Shown piece after piece: positions 1 through 8,449 of a stretch of DNA of 44,359 nt (position 1 is the first letter of the stretch; every line of letters begins with the position of its first letter). Source of the DNA: Ruminococcaceae bacterium UBA2857. Lineage in GTDB: Bacteria > Bacillota > Clostridia > Oscillospirales > Acutalibacteraceae. The stretch covers positions 68,476-112,834 of the forward strand of contig DEFH01000060.1 in assembly GCA_002350705.1 (NCBI GenBank), read 5' to 3'. Made by a program: the position numbers and the translations under genes. A model generated the notes under the pieces. That model worked only from the letters and a program-made list of their open reading frames with translations. It made no database searches and had not been told where the DNA came from.

Positions 1-109
1 CATATCAAACATGAGTAGATTTACTGTCGAAAGTGGACACGATGAACAAGGAATGAAACATAAAAGTTGTTTTTATAACTTTTTATAAGTTTTCAGTAAC
101 GGGAAAATA

Positions 110-937
110 ATGGGAAGGCTGATTTTATCCGACATGAAAAAGCTGTTGAGATGTCGGACACTGTGGGTATGTTCCGTCATCGGTTTTTTGATAGGAATGT
201 TAATGACAGTGCTGTATGACATGGCATGGAACAATATGGAAGATATGGCGAATTATCAGATGGTATTTTCCTTTTTAAAGACCGTTGGGATGGATGCAGA
301 TACTTCCAAACAGATTTTGTCACAGTTTCCGTCACAGGTATTCTGGCAGTATATCAACACATTGCTGTCAGACGGCAATATTCTTATTTTTGGTCCGATT
401 GTCATCAGTGTGTATGTTGGCACGGAGTATAATGAAGGCACTTTCAAAAATACACTGTCAAGAGGATTTTCCAGGGCAACGGTGTATTTGTCAAAGTATA
501 TTTCAGCATTGATAGCGATGACAATTACCGTGTTGTCATATATTTTGGGCGGAGGCATCATTGCGGCATATAAATTTGACCTGACAACAGATGTCAGTAA
601 TGAACAAATGATAGTGATAGTGCTGGCGTATGCCGCATTGTTTATTGCGTTGACGGCAGTATTTATGCTGATAGCGGTTCTGGCAAAGAGAACCGGTCTG
701 GCGATAGCCTTAACGATAGTGATACCGATATTTATCTCGCTGTTTGTGAGAATTTTGTCCTTCGGGTTTGACTGGGTGCAGAAGGCGGTGCAGTACTGGA
801 TATTTGATACAGCGGTACTGGTGCAGACGCTGTATGAAAGCGGAGATATTTACATTGCCTTTACGGTAGCCCCGATTTATATGGTAATTTGTTTGGTACT
901 GGGCATGGTTGTTTTCGGACGGCAGGAAATCAAATAA
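110..937 (+). CDS. ABC-2-type transporter permease subunit
   Basis: A 275-residue integral membrane protein. It has an N-terminal cytoplasmic stretch, a membrane segment at about residues 19-36, and further hydrophobic segments near 85-102, 130-150, 165-190, 196-215 and 250-268. This is the six-helix plan of ABC-2 permeases that act with a separate ATPase (known for the family; substrate unknown). The ATPase is not in the window and probably lies upstream of position 1, so the gene may be the tail of an operon. The start follows a weak GGGAAA site; a second Met at residue 9 is possible. The lipoprotein gene begins 110 bases downstream. Function inferred from topology only. Confidence 0.75.
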   Translation: MGRLILSDMKKLLRCRTLWVCSVIGFLIGMLMTVLYDMAWNNMEDMANYQMVFSFLKTVGMDADTSKQILSQFPSQVFWQYINTLLSDGNILIFGPIVISVYVGTEYNEGTFKNTLSRGFSRATVYLSKYISALIAMTITVLSYILGGGIIAAYKFDLTTDVSNEQMIVIVLAYAALFIALTAVFMLIAVLAKRTGLAIALTIVIPIFISLFVRILSFGFDWVQKAVQYWIFDTAVLVQTLYESGDIYIAFTVAPIYMVICLVLGMVVFGRQEIK

Positions 938-1046
938 ATACAACATGAATCGGGATGATATTCAAAAAGTCAGTATCGGCTGCAGCGTGTATCTCAAAGG
1001 AACGGGGGTATGCGTTGCCGACAGATATACAAAAGGAGAGTTTTGT

Positions 1047-2168
1047 ATGAAAAATAAGTTTGCGGTTTTACTTGGCAGTGTAATGATAGGGGCATTGTGT
1101 ATGGCAGGATGCGGAGAGAATGCGGCTCCTTTGCCGCAATCGTCTGCCGGATCCGAGGTATCGGAGAATGTGCAGGCAACGTCTGCATCAGAGCAGGAAA
1201 CTTCTTCTGAAAGCGAGGAGCAGAGCAAAACAGAGGAACAGCCGGAATCCGTTCCGGAGGTATCCGATCCCCCCCCCGACGGAGAAGCAGAATTTATCAA
1301 TGGTCTGTTGGTTTATAACGGAGTGGCATACGAGCAGTTTTTCGGTGATGATGATATGGCGGAGAATTATGCAGATGTCATGTCGTCTGTCAAAAAAAGT
1401 CTGGGTGACGGCATAACCGTGTATAATGTTCTGATTCCGACACACTGCGGAGTTACTCTGCCTGATAAATTCAAGGATTATGTGGCATCACAGGAAGACT
1501 ATCTGAATAAAATCACCAGCAGTTATTCCGTTGAGGGGATTATTCCGGTGAATACATACGATACACTGCTGCACCACAGAGATGAATATATTTATTTCAA
1601 TACAGACCATCACTGGACAGGACGTGCGGCATACTATGCCTATGCGGATTTCTGTAAAACCGCAGGCATTGATGCGATTCCGCTGGACAGCATGACATCC
1701 AAGAAAATAGAAGGTTATCAGGGCAGTCTTGCCGACAGTGATATCGCAGGACTGGATAATCTGAAAGAGGATTATGTGGAGTACTTCACAGTGGACAAGG
1801 ATATAGAGACCATGCTGTATGATGATACGGGAGAGGAACTGTACGAATACAGCCTGATTCATGAATATGCGGAGGGAGTCAATGCATACGGTGTATTTCT
1901 GGGAGGAGACCAGCCTTTGATTGTTTCCGAAAATGCCGACGGCAACGGCAAGAAAATTGCCGTGGTCAAGGAATCCTACGGAAATGCATTTTGTCCGTTT
2001 ATCGCCTATACATACAGTGAAACCCATATGATAGATTCACGCTATGCGGAATTCAATCTGAACAGTTATTTAGCTGAGCATGATATAGATGAGGTTATTT
2101 TTATCAATAATGCAATGGCATCGGCAACCTATCAGAGATGTGAAGAGCTGGAGGCTCTTGTCGATTAA
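1047..2168 (+). CDS. DHHW-family lipoprotein with AlgJ/AlgX-like fold
   Basis: A 373-residue predicted lipoprotein: signal peptide with lipobox CMAGC (lipidated Cys22), a Ser/Glu/Pro-rich linker to about residue 80, then the DHHW domain. The family-naming Asp187-His188-His189-Trp190 is present. A downstream KESYG serine (Ser310) would complete an SGNH-like Asp-His-Ser set, as in AlgJ/AlgX O-acetyltransferases (family knowledge). The start is fixed by AAAAGGAGAG seven bases upstream; an upstream in-frame Met at 909 lies inside the permease gene and has no ribosome site. The linker holds nine consecutive C bases (1269-1277) coding Asp-Pro-Pro-Pro. It shares domain plan with the protein at 3818-5224 and probably acts in transfer of acyl groups to a cell-surface polymer, which is an inference. 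Confidence 0.8.
   Translation: MKNKFAVLLGSVMIGALCMAGCGENAAPLPQSSAGSEVSENVQATSASEQETSSESEEQSKTEEQPESVPEVSDPPPDGEAEFINGLLVYNGVAYEQFFGDDDMAENYADVMSSVKKSLGDGITVYNVLIPTHCGVTLPDKFKDYVASQEDYLNKITSSYSVEGIIPVNTYDTLLHHRDEYIYFNTDHHWTGRAAYYAYADFCKTAGIDAIPLDSMTSKKIEGYQGSLADSDIAGLDNLKEDYVEYFTVDKDIETMLYDDTGEELYEYSLIHEYAEGVNAYGVFLGGDQPLIVSENADGNGKKIAVVKESYGNAFCPFIAYTYSETHMIDSRYAEFNLNSYLAEHDIDEVIFINNAMASATYQRCEELEALVD
1269..1277 (+). repeat. C9 homopolymer tract inside the DHHW lipoprotein gene
   Basis: Nine C bases in a row within codons for Asp74-Pro75-Pro76-Pro77, 222 bases after the start codon and before the catalytic domain. Gain or loss of one base would shift the frame. No other run of this length was noticed in a coding region of the window. 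Confidence 0.9.
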
Positions 2169-2171
2169 AAG

Positions 2172-2213
2172 AAAACCTGCTTGTCAGAAATATGCTGACA
2201 GGCAGGTTTTTTG
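2172..2213 (+). terminator. Intrinsic terminator after DHHW lipoprotein
   Basis: A 15-bp stem (2173-2187 with 2194-2208, one G-T wobble) is followed by six T, directly after the lipoprotein stop codon. Confidence 0.9.
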
Positions 2214-2256
2214 TCTGAGTGAGACGAATTTTCATAAAATTCCCGATGGAACCGTC

Positions 2257-2285
2257 TTGTAAAACCATGTCGGATATGATAAAAT
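2257..2285 (+). promoter_or_regulatory. Putative sigma-A promoter for MBOAT gene
   Basis: TTGTAA (2257-2262), a 17-bp spacer and TAAAAT (2280-2285), between the terminator and the MBOAT start. A 7-bp hairpin (AACCCGA/TCGGGTT) follows in the leader at about 2301-2319. Confidence 0.55.
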
Positions 2286-2352
2286 GATAAGGTATATTTT
2301 GAACCCGAAAAAATCGGGTTATGAAAAAATTCAAAGGAAAGGACACGTTATC

Positions 2353-3798
2353 ATGGTATTTTCATCATTGTATTTTGTGTATCTGTTTTTGGCAGTGGTA
2401 TTTCTTGCGTACTATACCAGAAAAAGCCTGAAACAGAAAAACATCGTACTGATTGCTGCTTCTCTGGTGTTTTATGCATGGGGCGAGCCGGTATGGGTCA
2501 TTTTGCTGTTGTTCAGTGCGTATCTGAACTGGCTGATGGCTCTGAAAATCGCACAGCATAAAGAGACACCGAAAGCCCGGCTTTTTGCAGGAACAGCCAT
2601 TGGTGTGGATATTCTGCTGCTTGTGATTTTCAAGTATACGGGATTCCTTGTAGAGAATATCAATGGACTGCTGCATATCGGGATACCGGTACCGAATATA
2701 GTCATGCCGATTGGTATCAGCTTTTTCACATTTCAGGCAATTTCCTATATCATGGACTGTTACTGGGAAACCGTTCCGCCGCAGAAGCATTTTTATAAGT
2801 TTTTGCTGTATTTGTCGCTGTTTCCGCAGCTGGTGGCAGGACCGATTGTACGGTACAGCGTGATTGAGCAGGAAATTGACAACCGCACGGCAACTATTTC
2901 AGACATCAGTGAGGGTGCCATGAGGGCAATTATCGGTTTGTCCAAAAAGGTTATTATTGCGAATAGTCTGTATGACATTGTAAAAGAATATTTCGGAGAT
3001 TTTCTGAACGGACAGCCTTACAATGATGTTTCCTCGATGTCATTTTTAGGGACATGGTTTGTAGTCATTTGTTATTCGCTGTATGTATATTTTGATTTCA
3101 GCGGCTATTCCGATATTGCGATTGGTCTGGGAAGAATGTTCGGCTTCCACTTCAACGAGAACTTCAATTATCCGTTTATCTGCAAGACAATCAGTGAGTT
3201 CTGGCAGAGATGGCATATATCATTGAGCACATTTTTCAGAGACTATCTGTTTTATGTGCCGATCATGGGCAAGCAAAGGAAATATCTGAATCTGTTTTTG
3301 GTGTGGTTCTGCACAGGACTCTGGCACGGTGCCTCATGGAACTTCATTTTCTGGGGACTGTACTTTGGAATATTCATTTTTATAGAGACAAAAATCGGCA
3401 AAAAACGTATGAAGAAATGGAACAAAGTACTGACACATATTTACAGCAAACTGATTATTGTCATAGGTTTTGGTATTTTCTGTTTTTCGGATATGCAGCA
3501 GTTGGGCAATTTCTTTATGAATATCACGGGTATCAGCATGATGACAAACGGCAATTCCTTTGCGGATATTGCGACATGGAATTCATTGCTGAATAACATT
3601 TTCCTGATTGTGTTTGCGATAGCGGTTTCCATGCCGATCCTGCAAAAGGTCAAATACTTCTTTAACGAATGGGGAAACAATGTGGTATATATGGTCGGCA
3701 AGCTGGGAGGAACAGCCGTTTGCTGTTATCTTCTGATTATGTCGAGTATTCTGTTGGTTGACAGCACCAACAATCCGTTCTTATATTTCCGTTTCTGA
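2353..3798 (+). CDS. MBOAT family membrane-bound O-acyltransferase
   Basis: A 481-residue polytopic membrane protein of the AlgI/PatA/DltB type. Family hallmarks: FPQLVAGPI near residue 157-165, YFDFSGYSD at 246-254, WQRWHISL at 284-291 and the conserved His325 in the LWHGASWN stretch, the likely catalytic residue. These proteins pass acetyl groups from a cytoplasmic donor across the membrane (family knowledge). Length is normal. The chosen Met follows GGAAAGGA; the longer upstream frame starting at 2284 is unsupported. The next gene begins 19 bases later and encodes a DHHW protein, the usual partner that transfers the group to a surface polymer. The substrate here is unknown. Confidence 0.92.
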   Translation: MVFSSLYFVYLFLAVVFLAYYTRKSLKQKNIVLIAASLVFYAWGEPVWVILLLFSAYLNWLMALKIAQHKETPKARLFAGTAIGVDILLLVIFKYTGFLVENINGLLHIGIPVPNIVMPIGISFFTFQAISYIMDCYWETVPPQKHFYKFLLYLSLFPQLVAGPIVRYSVIEQEIDNRTATISDISEGAMRAIIGLSKKVIIANSLYDIVKEYFGDFLNGQPYNDVSSMSFLGTWFVVICYSLYVYFDFSGYSDIAIGLGRMFGFHFNENFNYPFICKTISEFWQRWHISLSTFFRDYLFYVPIMGKQRKYLNLFLVWFCTGLWHGASWNFIFWGLYFGIFIFIETKIGKKRMKKWNKVLTHIYSKLIIVIGFGIFCFSDMQQLGNFFMNITGISMMTNGNSFADIATWNSLLNNIFLIVFAIAVSMPILQKVKYFFNEWGNNVVYMVGKLGGTAVCCYLLIMSSILLVDSTNNPFLYFRF

Positions 3799-3817
3799 CA
3801 GGTGAGGAGGCTGTATG

Positions 3818-5224
3818 ATGGAAAATAAACCGAAACACGCTCAAGGAAAATTTTATCGTTTTAATCGTGTCAAAAGAAAATATGTAGCAGACTTTGCAGG
3901 TATTTTATCCGTGCTGATTCTGCTTGCGGTATTCGGACTGATATCCTTGTTTTTGCTTGTTTTTCCGAGATCAACGGAGTCCCAGATTGAAAAGAGAAAG
4001 CTGGCAACCTTTCCGGAATTTTCATTCGGCTCGTATTTTTCGGGAGAGTTTACCAGACAAGTAGCAGAATTCTATGACGATACAGTGCCTTTCCGTGACA
4101 GTTTCAAGACGGCAGGCTATAATTTCAAAAGCATTTTCGGACTGCATACCGGTGAGGAAGTAAAAATTATCGGTGCCAAAGAGGTTGACAAAAACAAGCC
4201 GAAACCTGTTGAAACGTCCAAGCCTTCGGAAGAATCCAAGCCGTCCGAAACGTCAAAGGAAACTTCCAAGCAGGAATCCCGGACTTCACAGGAATCCAAA
4301 GCCGAAACCAGTCAGATGGGAGAGGCGGATTATACGGTTGAAAACGGTATTATTGTAGTCAATCATAACGGACATTATCGTGCATTGGAACTGTTCGGAG
4401 GCGGTACGGGAAATACTTATGTGGAAGCCCTGAATAACTTCCATAAGGATTTGGGAGACAGTGTGCAGATTTACTCTATGATAGCCCCGCTTGCGAGTGA
4501 ATACTATCTGCCGAGCAACTATTCGGGATTCAGTGTCAGTCAGAAAGAGTGCTTTGACAGCATTGCATCAAGACTTGACAGCGGTATTATCAGCGTGGAT
4601 ATAGACACCGTTCTGGCACAGCATACAACAGAAGATATTTATTTCCGCACAGACCATCACTGGACACCGTTGGGAGCTTACTATGCCGCACAGACATTTG
4701 CACAGGCGGCAAAACTTGACTTCAAGGAACTTTCCACCTATCAGAAGAATGATATAGAGGGGTTTGTAGGTACCATGTACGCCTTTACACAGGATCCGCA
4801 TATCAATAATGATCCCGAAACTTTCACCTACTATGTGCCGTCAAATATAGACGACTGTGTAACGGAACACTATGATACAGATTTCACAAATATGAGTGAG
4901 TGGGATTTCTTCAGTGGAGTAGGCGATCCTCAGCATAATGCCTATCTTACATTTATGGGCGGTGATGAGCAGGTTGTCAGAGTAAAGACAAATGTCAAAA
5001 ACGGCAGAAAACTTGCCGTTGTCAAGGACAGCTACGGTAATGCGATACCGGGATATTTGTTTGGTTCTTATGAAGAGATTTATGTCATTGATATGAGATA
5101 CTTTGATTTGAATCTTGTGAACTTTGTGAAGGAACAGGGAATCACAGACCTGCTGTTTACAATGGTAACCTATTCTGCGGTAGGCGAAAATGCCGAAAAA
5201 CTGGATGTTTTGCGGACACAATAA
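3818..5224 (+). CDS. DHHW-family membrane protein, AlgJ-like partner of MBOAT
   Basis: A 468-residue protein with an Arg/Lys-rich cytoplasmic tail, one membrane anchor at about residues 29-51, an outside region with an Arg-Lys-Leu-Ala motif typical of the family, a Ser/Glu/Lys linker at about 130-168, and a C-terminal DHHW domain. Asp279-His280-His281-Trp282 and Ser405 (KDSYG) match the equivalent residues of the lipoprotein at 1047-2168. It follows the MBOAT gene by 19 bases behind GAGGAGG; Met at 3815 is an equally possible start, but 3818 has the better spacing. It probably transfers acetyl groups delivered by the MBOAT protein to a wall polymer or exopolysaccharide (inference from alginate systems). 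Confidence 0.85.
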   Translation: MENKPKHAQGKFYRFNRVKRKYVADFAGILSVLILLAVFGLISLFLLVFPRSTESQIEKRKLATFPEFSFGSYFSGEFTRQVAEFYDDTVPFRDSFKTAGYNFKSIFGLHTGEEVKIIGAKEVDKNKPKPVETSKPSEESKPSETSKETSKQESRTSQESKAETSQMGEADYTVENGIIVVNHNGHYRALELFGGGTGNTYVEALNNFHKDLGDSVQIYSMIAPLASEYYLPSNYSGFSVSQKECFDSIASRLDSGIISVDIDTVLAQHTTEDIYFRTDHHWTPLGAYYAAQTFAQAAKLDFKELSTYQKNDIEGFVGTMYAFTQDPHINNDPETFTYYVPSNIDDCVTEHYDTDFTNMSEWDFFSGVGDPQHNAYLTFMGGDEQVVRVKTNVKNGRKLAVVKDSYGNAIPGYLFGSYEEIYVIDMRYFDLNLVNFVKEQGITDLLFTMVTYSAVGENAEKLDVLRTQ

Positions 5225-5241
5225 AATACAGTGACAGAGAA

Positions 5242-5288
5242 TATCCCCGATGCAGTTTGAAAAGCATTCTGCATCGGGGATTGTTTTA
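5242..5288. terminator. Convergent terminator between DHHW and beta-helix genes
   Basis: A perfect 13-bp stem (5243-5255 with 5269-5281) is followed by TGTTTTAT on the plus strand. It serves the plus-strand operon. On the minus strand it lies downstream of the beta-helix gene but has only a weak T tract. Confidence 0.8.
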
Positions 5289-7391
5289 TATCCTGTCGGG
5301 AGGAGTGATATTTTCAAAATCGGGAGGTGTCATGCCGTTATCGTCGGGAGGAGTCATATTTTCAAAGTCACGGGGATTCATACCGCCCCAATTTTCTTTG
5401 CTGCCTCTGCCGCCCATCATGCCGCCGCCCATGCCGGAATAAGAAGTATTGCCGCTTTCATTGACATAGCTGACAGTATCGGAAGCAGTGAAAGCGGTAT
5501 ATTGCGTGCCGCCTGTAATGCTTGCATTGGTATAATAGCCGTGAGTATCTTCACCGGAAGCGGTGCCGCCTGTGTAAACGGTATAGGTTTCTCCGTCCTT
5601 GAGTTCGGGGGAACTGAATACAATGCAGGAGAAGCTCTTTTCGGGAGACATAGCCGCCATTACGCTTCCTTTGCTGTCCGTGATGTATACCAGAGTTCCG
5701 GCAGACTGTGCGGAGCCGAACATAACAGCAACACTTTTTTGTGAAGAGGAATCCGAGGGCATTTCGAGCATATCATAAGTGCCTGCACCGATAATCGTGC
5801 CGCCTGTGACGGTCATGGTACCATCATGGTCAAGGATACCGTTGCCGCCCTGTGTTGTGCCGTTGACAATTATGGTACCGCCGCTGATATTCAAAGCAGA
5901 ATTGGAGTCCAGACCATCGCCCTGAGCAGTGACACAAACTGTACCGCCGCTGATATTCAAAGCAGGACTGAGAGAAGAGTTGTCTGTTTCAGTCTGAGCA
6001 ACGGTTTGCTGAGCGGTGGGAGTGTTGTCATTATTCTGCAAGTCAAACTGCCTGCCCTCGAATCTGCCAAAGCCTCTGCCGCCGTCAAAGTTGCCGAAAC
6101 CACTGTTATCGTTACCGCCTGCGGCATTGATACCGTCATCGGAAGCAGTTATGTCAATATTTCCGCCCGATATTTCAATGACAGTTCCTTCCAGCCCCTC
6201 ATAGGACTGTGAAACCGTAATTTCTCCGTTTTTGATAGTGAGGGTATTGTCGGCATGAATACCGTCATCCCCTGATTGGATATGGAAAGCACCGCCTGTT
6301 ACAGTAACATCGCCGTTGCTGTGGAGAGCGTCATCATAAGCGTTGATATGGAAAGTACCGCCATTGATAATGATATTGTTTCCTGCTTTGAGAGCCTTGA
6401 GACTGTCGGTATCTTCGGAAGAGGAGTCGTTATTGTTGAAGTTGAAGCCGCCACGCATATCAAAGCCGTTATCAGAGGAAGTTTCCTTTGCACCGTCACC
6501 CGTGGTAATGTCAAACGTACCGCTGTTGATAGTGAGATTTTTTTCCGCCTGAATGGCATCTTTTCCCGACAGAACAGTAATAGAGGCATTTTGAATGAAA
6601 ACGTGTCCTTTGTCGTCCTTGTCGGTATCGGAGTAGGTGGAACGTATACCGTCACCTGTTTGGGCAGTGACGCTGACAGTGCCGCCTTCTATGGCAATAT
6701 TATCTTTGCCTGTAATGCCGTGATGTGCGGCATTGACAGTGACAGTACCGCTTGCAATACGGAGGGTATCTTTACTGGTGATGCCGTTGTTGGCGTTGCC
6801 GTTGACGGTAAGGGAGCCGTTTCCTACGATAGTGAGGTCGTCTTGACAGAAAACAGCGGCATTAGGTGATTTTTCGTCTTCGGAATCAGTTGTATCACTG
6901 TTTCCGTCGGAAAATGTATTTTCAGAGCCGTCAGCCAGCAGAAGAATGGTTTTGCCGCACTGTTCGGCATAGAGAGCCGGAGTGGTTTTGGCGGTAACAG
7001 AAACATTGTCAAGGACTAACTGCACGGTATCATCTTTTCCTGCTGAAATCACAATTTGTCCGTCATCCATTGTGCCGCTCAAAATATAAGTACCTGCAGC
7101 AGAAATACGGATAATATTTCCGTCAAGAACTGCCCCGTTTCCTGTAATATCCGCAGAAGAACCGGAGAGTTTCACAGAAACAGCATTTTCTGTATCATAA
7201 TCGGTGTTGATGTCCTCGGAAGAAAATTCAACAGCAGATTCCGATTTTTCGGCGGAAACGATGCTGACCTGAGATGAGGAAGTATTGGAAACAGTTGTTT
7301 CGGAAGAACTGTCGCAGGCAGAGAAAAACACAGCACCGGTAATAGTTGTGCATAAAAGAGCAATCATCATCAATTTTTTTCTGTTCTTCAT
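5286..7391 (-). CDS. Cthe_2159-like carbohydrate-binding beta-helix lipoprotein
   Basis: A 701-residue predicted lipoprotein: N-terminal signal with a Cys lipobox (FFSAC), a short Ser-rich linker, then many repeats of the form I-x-x-G-T/G-hydrophobic-x-I/V with ISGG, LRIASG, LTINSG and VTGG turns. This is the pattern of the Cthe_2159 family (DUF4353), right-handed parallel beta-helices that resemble polysaccharide lyases and bind cellulose or pectic acids (family knowledge). The C-terminus is Gly/Met-rich (GGGMMGGRG) and ends in three TPPD repeats. The ATG at 7391 follows AAGGAGAG; a TTG one codon earlier is possible. It probably binds plant polysaccharide at the cell surface. It is transcribed alone. 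Confidence 0.85.
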   Translation of the reverse strand: MKNRKKLMMIALLCTTITGAVFFSACDSSSETTVSNTSSSQVSIVSAEKSESAVEFSSEDINTDYDTENAVSVKLSGSSADITGNGAVLDGNIIRISAAGTYILSGTMDDGQIVISAGKDDTVQLVLDNVSVTAKTTPALYAEQCGKTILLLADGSENTFSDGNSDTTDSEDEKSPNAAVFCQDDLTIVGNGSLTVNGNANNGITSKDTLRIASGTVTVNAAHHGITGKDNIAIEGGTVSVTAQTGDGIRSTYSDTDKDDKGHVFIQNASITVLSGKDAIQAEKNLTINSGTFDITTGDGAKETSSDNGFDMRGGFNFNNNDSSSEDTDSLKALKAGNNIIINGGTFHINAYDDALHSNGDVTVTGGAFHIQSGDDGIHADNTLTIKNGEITVSQSYEGLEGTVIEISGGNIDITASDDGINAAGGNDNSGFGNFDGGRGFGRFEGRQFDLQNNDNTPTAQQTVAQTETDNSSLSPALNISGGTVCVTAQGDGLDSNSALNISGGTIIVNGTTQGGNGILDHDGTMTVTGGTIIGAGTYDMLEMPSDSSSQKSVAVMFGSAQSAGTLVYITDSKGSVMAAMSPEKSFSCIVFSSPELKDGETYTVYTGGTASGEDTHGYYTNASITGGTQYTAFTASDTVSYVNESGNTSYSGMGGGMMGGRGSKENWGGMNPRDFENMTPPDDNGMTPPDFENITPPDRI

Positions 7392-7515
7392 CAAAAATCT
7401 CTCCTTATGTTCTGATAATGAAAATGATACACAGAATATAAAAAGCAGATATGATAGTTGTGTAAATCAAATGTAAATAATTGCTTGAACTTTTTTCAGA
7501 TTCGGGACATAAAAA

Positions 7516-7541
7516 GGGGAGAAAGCATGGATCTTTCTCCC
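7516..7541 (-). terminator. Terminator after spo0A
   Basis: On the minus strand, a 9-bp stem GGGAGAAAG/CTTTCTCCC with a 7-base loop, followed by CTTTTTA, lies 28 bases past the spo0A stop. Confidence 0.85.
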
Positions 7542-7568
7542 GGATAGATAGATTTGGTACGAATTTTG

Positions 7569-8342
7569 TCAGGCAATTTTTTTACGCAGACGCAGACGGT
7601 CTGAAATCATGGCGATAAATTCGCTGTTGGTAGGCTTGCCGCGACTGTTGTGGATGGTGTAGCCGAAATAAGAGTTGAGAACATCCACATCTCCCCTGTC
7701 CCAAGCCACTTCAATAGCATGACGGATAGCTCTTTCCACACGGGAAGAGGTAGTCTCATACTTTTTGGCGACAGACGGGTAAAGTTCTTTTGTCACAGCA
7801 TTGATAATTTCGGGATGCTTGACAGACATGATGATGGAGTCTCTGAGATAGTGGTAGCCCTTGATATGAGCAGGCACACCGATCTGATGGAGAATATCTG
7901 TAATGGTGATTTCCAGCTCTCTGTCAATGCTGTAGACATCGCCTTTGGTGTAAACAGTTTCCGTGCAGCAGGTCATCAGCTCGGAAATCCTTTCGAGGAG
8001 GTCGGAAGCACGGAAAGGTTTGATCACATAGTAGGCGGCACCTGCACTGAGAGCTTCTCTTTCGAGCATAGAGCTGTCAAAGCTGGAGATGATAACAAAT
8101 ACAGGTGAATTTCCATCATTTCGTTTTTTTATTCCACGCATGACTCCCACACCGTCAATGCTGCTCATGAACATATCCATGAGAACAATGTCCGGCTGGA
8201 AGCTGCGGATCATTTCAACAACCCTGCTGCCGTCTTTTTCACAGAATCTCGCCTCAAAACCCTTTTCAGCGAAAAGATCTGACGAGTCGGACTGGAATTC
8301 GGCAGCATCCTCAGCAATGAGTATTTTAAACCTGTTTTTCAT
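7569..8342 (-). CDS. spo0A: Sporulation response regulator Spo0A
   Basis: A 257-residue two-domain response regulator. The receiver domain shows the acidic pair Glu11-Asp12, phosphoacceptor Asp56 (VLMDMFMSSIDG) and Lys108 (VIKPF). The C-terminal DNA-binding domain has the characteristic Spo0A helix-turn-helix VAKKYETTSSRVERAIRHAIEVAW. Phosphorylated Spo0A is the master switch for entry into sporulation. The start follows GGGGGATTT; a longer frame begins at 8405 but lies upstream of this ribosome site and within the promoter. It lies directly downstream of spoIVB, the classical arrangement in Bacilli and Clostridia. Confidence 0.97.
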   Translation of the reverse strand: MKNRFKILIAEDAAEFQSDSSDLFAEKGFEARFCEKDGSRVVEMIRSFQPDIVLMDMFMSSIDGVGVMRGIKKRNDGNSPVFVIISSFDSSMLEREALSAGAAYYVIKPFRASDLLERISELMTCCTETVYTKGDVYSIDRELEITITDILHQIGVPAHIKGYHYLRDSIIMSVKHPEIINAVTKELYPSVAKKYETTSSRVERAIRHAIEVAWDRGDVDVLNSYFGYTIHNSRGKPTNSEFIAMISDRLRLRKKIA

Positions 8343-8376
8343 ATGAAATCCCCCATTTGTTTTTTGTGATGATATG

Positions 8377-8405
8377 ATATTACCATAAATTGGCAATTTT
8401 GGCAA
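8377..8405 (-). promoter_or_regulatory. Putative sigma-A promoter of spo0A
   Basis: On the minus strand TTGCCA (8400-8405), a 17-bp spacer and TAATAT (8377-8382). It sits in the 107-base gap between spoIVB and spo0A, so spo0A can be transcribed apart from spoIVB. Confidence 0.7.
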
Positions 8406-8449
8406 TAGAAAAATTCAAAAAAAATAAAATTGGGGATAATTCACTAAAT

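Noticed and set aside
1..109. Open frame from the window edge to about position 88
   Set aside because: The 28-residue translation resembles no known protein end and no ATPase motifs are visible; it may be intergenic. Nothing else was found in this stretch.
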